Assembly: GCA_016180815.1 (NCBI GenBank)
Contig: JACPAN010000024.1
Span: forward strand, 1 to 40,915
Length of the DNA stretch: 40,915 nt
Direction: 5' to 3'
From: Elusimicrobiota bacterium
GTDB taxonomy: Bacteria; Elusimicrobiota; Elusimicrobia; JACQPE01
Part shown: positions 17,702 to 24,192 of the stretch, in pieces
Layout: every line of letters starts with the position of its first letter
How positions within the stretch are numbered: the first letter of the stretch is position 1
Position numbers and translations under genes: made by a program
Notes under the pieces: model-generated
What the model was told of the DNA's origin: nothing
Database searches by the model: none
Seen by the model: only the letters and a program-made list of their open reading frames with translations

Positions 17702-18111
17702 TGCGAATATTAACTTTGGGCCGGCAGATTCAATCAGCGAGGGAACGAAAGAATATCGGCCTGACAGAATTGGCCTATAGAACGGGGATCAGTGTTGAGC
17801 ATTTGATGGAAATTGAAGGAGATCAAGCCTACGCCTGCGATTTAACGATCAGGGCTTTTTCCCGCGAATTGGGCATACCGATTGAGATATTAAACAGTCT
17901 ACAGGTCCGTCTCAACGCAGGGGAGAAGGCAGGCTGCGAGCAGATTCCGGCGTTGGCGATGCTTCTTAAAATTATCGCCGGCGCTCATAACCCGGTCTCT
18001 ATCGCTCATGAGCTGATGCCGCTGGCAAAAGATTTAGCGAGACTTCAAAAGCAATCGCAAACAACTGCGTCACGAGAAATCGTTTCAAACGGACCGTTGC
18101 CGGTTTTTTGA
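17701..18111 (+). CDS. XRE-family helix-turn-helix regulator
   Basis: The 136-aa product begins with a Cro/CI-type HTH at residues 5-60: LGRQIQSARERKNIGLTELA, then TGISVEHLMEIE, and a RodZ/SinR-like third helix (IRAFSRELGIPIE). The C-terminal ~70 residues are helical with no known motif. ATG 17701 overlaps the VirD4 stop, so it is the last gene of the T4SS operon and a likely regulator of transfer genes. A weak terminator-like hairpin spans its stop codon. Confidence 0.8.
   Translation: MRILTLGRQIQSARERKNIGLTELAYRTGISVEHLMEIEGDQAYACDLTIRAFSRELGIPIEILNSLQVRLNAGEKAGCEQIPALAMLLKIIAGAHNPVSIAHELMPLAKDLARLQKQSQTTASREIVSNGPLPVF
18093..18109 (+). terminator. Weak intrinsic terminator at the end of the T4SS operon
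   Basis: A short hairpin (ACCG, loop TTGC, CGGT) is followed by six T residues, overlapping the XRE stop codon. Outer G-T pairs could lengthen the stem slightly. The stem is short, so termination would be partial at best. Confidence 0.35.
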
Positions 18112-18274
18112 TTTGGTTTTCGCCGGTCTTTGACAATTAGAACAAAGTAACTCTGCCGGTCCCGCGGCGGAGCAATCCTGCCAAGGCGCCCAGGCCTTCT
18201 CTCCCCTGCCGGGCCCTGCGTTTATTTTGCGACGCTGGGCCTAACCGGGGGGAGGAGGCTCATGGAGGTGTCTT

Positions 18275-18619
18275 GTGCAGGATACGAGAGAGAAAGAAAA
18301 CGATGAGGTGTACCTAGACCCCATCATCCGGATCAAGAGAATCCGGTCCGAGGAAGAGCCTGTGGCGCTCGAAACTTTCAGCGCCAAGGGCCATCCTTCA
18401 AAAAGGACCGTAATGACTTCCGGCATCCGGGAAACATTCGGCGACTTGGCTCCAACCATCGCCTCGATCATCGTACATGGCGTGCAGACCGAGGTCCTAA
18501 CAAAGGGACCTTTGGACTACCACCAAACCTTCGAGGTGACGGCGGAGGGTAAAACCGCCAAACTGTGGTTGATCGATGACGGCGAGGTCGTGACGCTGCT
18601 GTTGCCGGATGAATACTGA
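18275..18619 (+). CDS. Small protein of unknown function paired with a SymE-like gene
   Basis: GTG 18275 follows GGAGGTG four bases upstream, which fixes the start. The 114-aa product is acidic and soluble, and looks like an alpha/beta fold ending in strands (TAKLWLIDDGEVVTLLLPDEY). No motif is recognised. The gene overlaps the SymE-like gene by 11 bases, so the pair is co-translated. By analogy with toxin-antitoxin operons it could be a partner or antidote, but the sequence shows no antitoxin signature. The 163 bases before it hold no clear promoter beyond an isolated TTGACA at 18130. Confidence 0.65.
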   Translation: MQDTREKENDEVYLDPIIRIKRIRSEEEPVALETFSAKGHPSKRTVMTSGIRETFGDLAPTIASIIVHGVQTEVLTKGPLDYHQTFEVTAEGKTAKLWLIDDGEVVTLLLPDEY

Positions 18620-19337
18620 AGTGGGCAGCGCGTTAAACGGAGCGGTCATCGCCAATGGTCATAAGGCAATAGGCGCAGATGTGAGGCGTCTGGCAAAAGG
18701 AAAAACGTGCGATAAACGGATTGCCACCCTGACGATCAGTTACGCTGTCGGCGAGCGCCGTCCGGGGCACGTTGAGATGCCCTGCCTGCGGCTTAAGGGG
18801 CTGTGGATGGACAAGCTGGGATGGCAGATCGGAGAGAGGGTGTTCGTCGTTGCCAACCCCAATGTCATTGTTATCGGACGTTGGGAGCACAACGGACTGC
18901 CTTTGGGCTGTTGTCCGAGACCGGAGCTTCGTTGGAAGCAATCCAATGGTTGCGTTGTCGTTCATTGCAAGACCTGCGGGTTTAGGATGGATGACGACGG
19001 CTGCCTTGCGGATTGGCGCCGCGCAGCGGATCGCGAGTGGTGCGAGCAATGCGGCGCTTCGAACGACGGCAGCATAAACTACTGCCCAAAATGTCTCTAC
19101 TCCGATAGGCCCTGGTGTAAGCGATGCGACGGCATGACCTCGGCGGACCATGACGGTGAATGCAACAGGTGCGGACTGCGCGTCATCCCGGTCGATCCGA
19201 AAATGATGGCCATGGTCGAATGTCCACGTTGCAGACACTACGCCCCGGTTCGCAAGGATGGAAGTTGTTTAGGATGTGGGTCTGTGATCAACGAGCATGA
19301 ACCGACGATAGAGCAAACAGCACAACCGGAAAACTAA
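18609..19337 (+). CDS. SymE-like domain fused to tandem zinc ribbons
   Basis: The product is 242 aa. Residues ~40-93 match the SymE (SOS-induced toxin, AbrB-like fold) pattern: ATLTISYAVGERRPG, then LRLKGLWMDKLGWQIGERV and VIVIG, closely following the E. coli SymE order of LTVSY, LKGQWLEAAGF and CIVLTA. The rest is Cys-rich: CKTCG, CEQCG, CPKC, CKRC, CNRCG, CPRC and CLGCG, enough for three to four zinc ribbons. SymE is an RNA/DNA-affecting toxin normally controlled by the antisense RNA SymR. The fusion suggests a nucleic-acid-binding effector. No SD precedes the ATG, which overlaps the upstream gene. The domain call is confident; toxicity is inferred. Confidence 0.72.
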   Translation: MNTEVGSALNGAVIANGHKAIGADVRRLAKGKTCDKRIATLTISYAVGERRPGHVEMPCLRLKGLWMDKLGWQIGERVFVVANPNVIVIGRWEHNGLPLGCCPRPELRWKQSNGCVVVHCKTCGFRMDDDGCLADWRRAADREWCEQCGASNDGSINYCPKCLYSDRPWCKRCDGMTSADHDGECNRCGLRVIPVDPKMMAMVECPRCRHYAPVRKDGSCLGCGSVINEHEPTIEQTAQPEN

Positions 19338-19447
19338 TCGAATCACGGGCCCGAGTTTCGTCGAATAATTTCCCTCTCACTCCCCGCGGGCCCGCCAGAG
19401 AAACTTTGTTTTTTGAATCGATTTTTAACCATCGGAGGTTCGAAAAT

Positions 19448-19696
19448 ATGGATAGCGCAGTGCTTAACGAAAAACGTTTGCTTTCGCCGGAAAAACTAGC
19501 GGAGTATTTGGATGTTTCCAGGAAAACAATTTACCGCTGGGCGGTTTGCGGAATCATTCCATGCGTCCGGCTCGGCAAGTCGCTACGTTTCGATAAAGCG
19601 GAGATTGACCAGTGGATCGAAGGAAAAAAGGACCCCGGCAGCGCACGATTTGGCAGCCTCCGGATGCGCGCTTATCGGACGAAGGGTATAATGTGA
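19448..19696 (+). CDS. xis-like: Excisionase-like MerR-type HTH protein
   Basis: ATG 19448 has GGAGG ten bases upstream, and the earlier in-frame codons are rejected. The 82-aa product is a DNA-binding HTH_17/excisionase domain: LLSPEKLAEYLDVSRKTIYR, then GIIPCVRLGKSLRFDKAEID and QWIE. Such proteins act as recombination directionality factors or regulators. It lies six bases before the integrase, forming the usual xis-int pair. Two copies of the palindrome CGGGCCCG flank the region just upstream (19347 and 19387). Confidence 0.85.
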   Translation: MDSAVLNEKRLLSPEKLAEYLDVSRKTIYRWAVCGIIPCVRLGKSLRFDKAEIDQWIEGKKDPGSARFGSLRMRAYRTKGIM

Positions 19697-19702
19697 CGTC
19701 TT

Positions 19703-20770
19703 ATGGGTATTTATCGAAAGGGAAACGTCTACCTCATTGATTATTATTATAAAGGCCGGCGTATTCGGGAATCCGCTGGACCGTCAAGGGCGTTCGCCAA
19801 GCAGGCTCTTTTAAAGCGCCAGGCGGAAATTGCCGAGGGGAAATTTTATCCGGAGCGATTGACTCAAGGCATCACATTCGGAGAGTTTGCTCAAAAGTTT
19901 TGGGACCTTTACGGCAGACATAAGCGTTCAGCCAAGAATTACAAGCAAATGCTTAATTGGCTGGTTGGGTACATGGGCAATAAGCGTTTGACGGATATCA
20001 ATTCGCCTTGTGTTCTTGAGATGCGGGCGACCTTAAAGCAAAAAGCCGCCACAAGCACGGTTAACCGCTATCACGCTTTGCTTCGTTGCCTGATTTATCG
20101 CGCCATTGAATGGGGAGATTATCATGGCGATAACGCTGCCGCCAAGGTTCGCACGGAAAGGGAAGCCGCGTCGCGTTTAAGATTTCTCTCTCACGAGGAA
20201 ATTTCCCGGTTGCTTGAGGTCTGCGATAAAAGAATTTATCCGGTCGTTGCCTGCGCTTTACTAACCGGCATGAGAAGGGGTGAGATGCTCGGCCTCAGAT
20301 GGGAAAATGTGGATTTAAATACAGGGATTATTTATATTCTCGAATCAAAGAGCGGAAAATCTCGCGAGATCATGATATCGCCAAAGCTGGCCAAGATATT
20401 TGAGAAGATCGGGCCCAGGCCGGAGGGCCCGGTATTCACGGTAACAAGAATGACGCTTAGGCGCTGCTGGGAGCGCGCTTTGCGGGACGCGAATATTCAA
20501 AATTTTGTGTTCCATGATTTACGGCACACATTTGCCAGCAATTTCATCATGAAGACCAGCGATTTGCCGGCCTTGCAGAAAATTCTAGGCCATAGCACGC
20601 CGGTCATGACTCAAAAATACGCGCACCTGTCCAAAGGACACATGGCCGTAAATATGCTAACTTTCGACTCTGGTATGGACACCTATTGGACACCTCGTGA
20701 TTTCGTTAACGAAAAAAATAGTCAAAAGTACCTTAGTATCAAGGAGTTTGGGCCCGTAGCTCAGTGGTAG
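19703..20770 (+). CDS. int: Tyrosine-recombinase integrase running into tRNA-Lys
   Basis: The 355-aa product has the full site-specific recombinase layout. An arm-binding N-terminus (YLIDYYYKGRRIRES) and a SAM-like core-binding region come first. The catalytic domain has Arg in LLTGMRRGEMLGLRW (~190), HDLRHTFAS (~271), LGHSTPVMTQ (~296) and the nucleophilic Tyr in QKYAHLS (~306). All catalytic residues are present, so it should be active. Its C-terminus reads through the first 21 bases of tRNA-Lys and ends EFGPVAQW, showing that the gene reaches exactly the tRNA 5' end. This marks one edge of an integrated element. Confidence 0.93.
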   Translation: MGIYRKGNVYLIDYYYKGRRIRESAGPSRAFAKQALLKRQAEIAEGKFYPERLTQGITFGEFAQKFWDLYGRHKRSAKNYKQMLNWLVGYMGNKRLTDINSPCVLEMRATLKQKAATSTVNRYHALLRCLIYRAIEWGDYHGDNAAAKVRTEREAASRLRFLSHEEISRLLEVCDKRIYPVVACALLTGMRRGEMLGLRWENVDLNTGIIYILESKSGKSREIMISPKLAKIFEKIGPRPEGPVFTVTRMTLRRCWERALRDANIQNFVFHDLRHTFASNFIMKTSDLPALQKILGHSTPVMTQKYAHLSKGHMAVNMLTFDSGMDTYWTPRDFVNEKNSQKYLSIKEFGPVAQW

Positions 20771-20821
20771 AGCATCCGACTTTTAATCGGGTGGCCGCGC
20801 GTTCGAATCGCGCCGGGCCCA
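20750..20821 (+). tRNA. trnK: tRNA-Lys (anticodon UUU)
   Basis: A complete 72-base cloverleaf: acceptor GGGCCCG pairs with CGGGCCC (20814-20820), D-stem GCTC/GAGC, anticodon stem TCCGA/TCGGG with loop CTTTTAA (anticodon TTT), variable loop, and T-arm GCGCG-TTCGAAT-CGCGC. The discriminator is A and CCA is not encoded. The first 21 bases overlap the integrase gene, so the tRNA is the likely attachment site. Confidence 0.95.
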
Positions 20822-20886
20822 AGATTTGCGACGGTGTGGACGGCCGGCAAAACGTAAAATTGGCGGGCGGGGAAAAGGGGCGAGTC

Positions 20887-22173
20887 GTGAGTCAGACAAT
20901 ATTAAGAGTACGCCTTTTTGCGCTTTTCGTTTTTGTTGGCCTGCCTGTTTTGGTTTTCGCCGATCAAGAGGCCGACGTAGCCGAAGCTCAAAAGCTTGGC
21001 CGGCGTTTTGGTGAAGACTCCTCTCCCTCCTGCATCTCAACCTTGTCCATGCGTTCGCCTGGGCATCGATGTTCGCCAAGGTCCTCTGCGCCGCTCCCCT
21101 TTGGGCTTGAGGAAAGGCTGGATGCGATTCTTCGCAGGCAACAACAGGCTCAAAGCGACAATGCGTCCGAGCATTTTTTAGAACATCCCCCAAGCATAAG
21201 AAGAGAAGATGGCGTCCAAGCCCGCAGCCGTTGGCAATCATTAAGAGAATCGGCGGCGGCTGAATTTTCCGTTAGCGCGGGTCCAAGAAGCATGGAAGGA
21301 TTTTTACAGCTGCGCGTTGATTTGGGACACCTGAGGGAAGCGGCTCCTGACTTATGGCCTCATTTAAACGGCGATGGCTCTCTTTTGGTCGATATTGTGA
21401 TTGCAGGCGCCATAGAGGGCGGCGCTATTTTCGCCGGCTATGGTTTGTCCGAATTAACGGGTATTGAACGCATGGGGCATGTGGCAAAAGGGTTTTTGGA
21501 GTTCACCAAAGACAACGGACCAGTGGGGATCGGACCCATTGCCTGGAAAGATCCTAATTACGGCGATCCTTGGGTGAATAATCTGGGGCATCCCGCGGTT
21601 TTTTTCTCTTTCGCCACATATTTCAAGAAGAGAGGGTACGGTTTTTGGGAGTCCTTGGCCGGAGCCACGGCCGCCAGCCTGATGTGGGAGTATGTTTGGG
21701 AAAACCAGGAAATTCCTAAATCCGCGCACGATTTATTCTTTATGAATTTTTTGGGCTCGTTGACCGGGGCTCATGACGATTTAGGCATGGCCTGGGGCGC
21801 CAGCCCGATCAATTTCACCGATAGCCGGGGCCATTACACGGAGTTTTATTGGAGGCCGAAGCATTCAGACCGGCGTTATTTTTTCCGCGTGGAGCCCAAA
21901 GGCGCGTGGTTTCGCTGGAGGGATGAGAATAATTTGCCGCCCGAGGAGCGCCCTTTGTTTGTGAACGATTATTCCTTGGGTTTGGCCGATGAAAAAAGAG
22001 GGATTACAGTATTCGCCACAGCGGTGATGAACGATGATCCGGTTCATTGGTCCGACATCGATTCTGCCGGGGATGCGTTTGAGGATATGCGCGCGGGCGT
22101 TTCTTTGGACGTCACTCGATTCATCCGCAATTACAGGTCCAAAAATAAATTACATAAGAAGGGAAAATTTTAA
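20887..22173 (+). CDS. DUF3943-like envelope protein
   Basis: GTG 20887 with AAGGGG upstream gives a signal peptide (LFALFVFVGLPVLVFA/DQE); earlier in-frame codons lie in the tRNA. The product is 428 aa. A polar linker (~30-150) precedes a domain with WKDPNYGDPWVNNLGHPAVF, GFWESLAGATAASLMWEYVW and HDLFFMNFLGSL. This matches the DUF3943 theme (DPW..N..HP, WEY.WE, PS..DL..N), found in periplasmic or outer-membrane proteins that may process or move lipids. The end (~330-420) is beta-rich. It overlaps the acetyltransferase gene by one base (TAATG). Confidence 0.7.
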   Translation: MSQTILRVRLFALFVFVGLPVLVFADQEADVAEAQKLGRRFGEDSSPSCISTLSMRSPGHRCSPRSSAPLPFGLEERLDAILRRQQQAQSDNASEHFLEHPPSIRREDGVQARSRWQSLRESAAAEFSVSAGPRSMEGFLQLRVDLGHLREAAPDLWPHLNGDGSLLVDIVIAGAIEGGAIFAGYGLSELTGIERMGHVAKGFLEFTKDNGPVGIGPIAWKDPNYGDPWVNNLGHPAVFFSFATYFKKRGYGFWESLAGATAASLMWEYVWENQEIPKSAHDLFFMNFLGSLTGAHDDLGMAWGASPINFTDSRGHYTEFYWRPKHSDRRYFFRVEPKGAWFRWRDENNLPPEERPLFVNDYSLGLADEKRGITVFATAVMNDDPVHWSDIDSAGDAFEDMRAGVSLDVTRFIRNYRSKNKLHKKGKF

Positions 22174-22766
22174 TGCCCAAATCATCCTTGGCGCTTGAGT
22201 TTTTTCCGGCCACGCCCCAACGCTGGGAGGATATCGAACAATTGTTCGGGCCGCGCGGGGCGTGCGCAGGCTGCTGGTGCATGTGGTGGAAGAGGCCGCG
22301 TTCCGAATGGACAAAAAACAAGGGGGCGGGCAATAAAAAGGCTTTCCGAAAAATCGTCGGTGATGGCCGGGTTCCTGGGATTTTGGCCTATGCCGAGGGC
22401 CAACCCGTGGGCTGGTGTGCGGTGGAGCCCCGGGAAAAATACCCGGGCCTGGAGCGCGCGCGAACGCTTAAAAAAATCGACGATCAGCCGGTTTGGTCCG
22501 TGACCTGCTTTTTCGTGGCCAAAGAGTTTCGGCGCAAGGGCGTGGCCGTGGCGTTGTTGAAGGAAGCCCGCTCCTGGGCACGGTCCAAAGGCGCCCGTAT
22601 TCTGGAGGGTTACCCGGTTGAAACTAAAACGGACCGGGCGCCCGACGCTTTTATGTGGACCGGCACGGCCGCGGCTTTCCGCAAGGCCGGTTTTCATGAA
22701 GCGCTGCGGCGATCAGCCTCCCGTCCGATCATGCGATTAAGCTTTACAAAGCGACCGGAGCCGTGA
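22173..22766 (+). CDS. GNAT-family N-acetyltransferase
   Basis: The 197-aa product has the acetyl-CoA binding turn FRRKGVAVALLKEA (R/QxxGxG/A type) after the strand WSVTCFFVAKEF, plus the subfamily N-terminal signature GACAGCWCMWWKRP. The end covers the usual GNAT helix and strand (TAAAFRKAGFHEAL, then IMRLSF). It transfers acetyl from acetyl-CoA to an amine; the acceptor is unknown. The start overlaps the DUF3943-like gene stop, with AAGGG upstream. The 3' end overlaps the converging MFS gene by 23 bases. Confidence 0.85.
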   Translation: MPKSSLALEFFPATPQRWEDIEQLFGPRGACAGCWCMWWKRPRSEWTKNKGAGNKKAFRKIVGDGRVPGILAYAEGQPVGWCAVEPREKYPGLERARTLKKIDDQPVWSVTCFFVAKEFRRKGVAVALLKEARSWARSKGARILEGYPVETKTDRAPDAFMWTGTAAAFRKAGFHEALRRSASRPIMRLSFTKRPEP

Positions 22767-24192
22767 CCGCTTCCCGTTTGGGCACTAAGGAGGGAAGTCC
22801 CCAGGCGCTTAATAGTCCGGCTAAGGCGATCAATGTGTCAACCAGAAAAACTTTGGACATGGCTTGCCGGGCCATGAGCTGGGTTTCTAAAAGAGGCGCT
22901 GCGCCGGCCACAAATCTGCTTTTATCCCAATAAAGAGCCAATAGCGTTCCCATCACCGCCACGCCCATTAAGCCGCCCAGATTTCTCAACAGCTGAAGGC
23001 TGGCCGTGCCTGCGCCCAAGTCCCGCCTGGGCAAGGCGCTTTGAAGGCCCAGCAGCATGGGCGCAAAGCAAATGCCCATGCCCGAACCCATGGCAAACAT
23101 GCTGACTCGAAACGCGGTCACTGAAATGCCGTTGAGATGAGAGGCGAGGTAGGCGAAGGCAAGCGTCATGACCGCGATGCCCATGCGGCTGAGCGTGCGC
23201 AGGGAATAGCGCAGATAGGCGCGGGTGGCGAAGGCGGAGCTCGTGATCCAGCCGAACATCGAAACAGTGAGCGTGCGGCCGGCTCCGGCCACGGTTTCGC
23301 CCAAACCCGCTTGGCAAAACAAGGGCACATAGGCGAAGGAGCCGAACATGGCCATGCACATGAAAAAATTGCTGGCGCCGGCCCGGATGAAAATCGTGTT
23401 TTTCAGGATATGTTCGGCGACGAAGGGATGCCGGGTGGTCAATATGTGACGGCCGAATAAAACAAGAAACCCGAAGGCCGTCGCCGCAAGAATCAGCATG
23501 CCGGGCCAGCCCATGATGAGCCGCCCGTTTCTGTCCACGGCGATGGCGGCCAAGAGCGAAAAAATGGCCAGCGATAGAATCATCGAACCCTTGGTGTCGA
23601 AGGTTCTTTTCTCCAGCGCGTCGCCGTCGATATAGCCTCTCAAACCCGCGGACACCAACCCGAGCGCAACGAGCCCGGCCGGCAGATTGAGATAAAACAC
23701 CCAATGCCAGGACAGGTGATGCGTGACCAGGGCGCCGACGGGCGGACCCATGACCGAGGCGATGGCCCAGACCATGGAAAGGTAAATCTGCATTTTGGCG
23801 CGTTTGACTTCGGTATGAATGGCGCCTAAGGTGGTCATGGCCACCGGGAAAATGGCGCCGGCGCCGATGCCTTGAATGAAGCGAAATGTAATCAATTCAT
23901 AAACGTGCGTTGAAATGCCGCAGAGGGCGCTGCCGAAGAGGAAAATGGAGCAGCCGACCATGAAGCTTCGTTTCAAGCCCCAGATGTCGGCGAGTTTACC
24001 CCAAATCATGATGGTGGTGACCGTGGCCAAGGAATAAGCCGCGAACACGTAGTGAATCAATCCGATGCCGCCTAAAGCGCTGGTCGCGCTCGGCATGGCG
24101 GTCGCCACCGCTGTTGATTCGATGGCCGCCAGGAAAATGCCGAGGATGACTCCGGCGGAGGCCAGGGTTTTATCGCGCAGGCTTAACTCCAT
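22744..24192 (-). CDS. MFS drug/metabolite exporter, DHA2 (14-TM) type
   Basis: The 482-aa product is hydrophobic throughout, with a pattern consistent with 14 membrane helices. Motif A is GKLADIWGLKRSFMVG after helix 2, and the motif C-like segment is ASVMGPPVGALVTHH in helix 5. TM1 carries the EmrB-style IESTAVATAMPSA. DHA2 proteins export drugs or metabolites using the proton gradient. ATG 24192 overlaps by one base the stop of the glutamate-synthase-like gene. It is the last gene of that five-gene operon and so may export its product or an inhibitor. Confidence 0.9.
   Translation of the reverse strand: MELSLRDKTLASAGVILGIFLAAIESTAVATAMPSATSALGGIGLIHYVFAAYSLATVTTIMIWGKLADIWGLKRSFMVGCSIFLFGSALCGISTHVYELITFRFIQGIGAGAIFPVAMTTLGAIHTEVKRAKMQIYLSMVWAIASVMGPPVGALVTHHLSWHWVFYLNLPAGLVALGLVSAGLRGYIDGDALEKRTFDTKGSMILSLAIFSLLAAIAVDRNGRLIMGWPGMLILAATAFGFLVLFGRHILTTRHPFVAEHILKNTIFIRAGASNFFMCMAMFGSFAYVPLFCQAGLGETVAGAGRTLTVSMFGWITSSAFATRAYLRYSLRTLSRMGIAVMTLAFAYLASHLNGISVTAFRVSMFAMGSGMGICFAPMLLGLQSALPRRDLGAGTASLQLLRNLGGLMGVAVMGTLLALYWDKSRFVAGAAPLLETQLMARQAMSKVFLVDTLIALAGLLSAWGLPSLVPKREAVTAPVAL

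Noticed and set aside
18633-19238. Minus-strand open frame of 201 codons opposite the SymE-like gene
   Set aside because: The plus strand carries ordered zinc-ribbon Cys pairs and a SymE domain; the minus product has no recognisable order.
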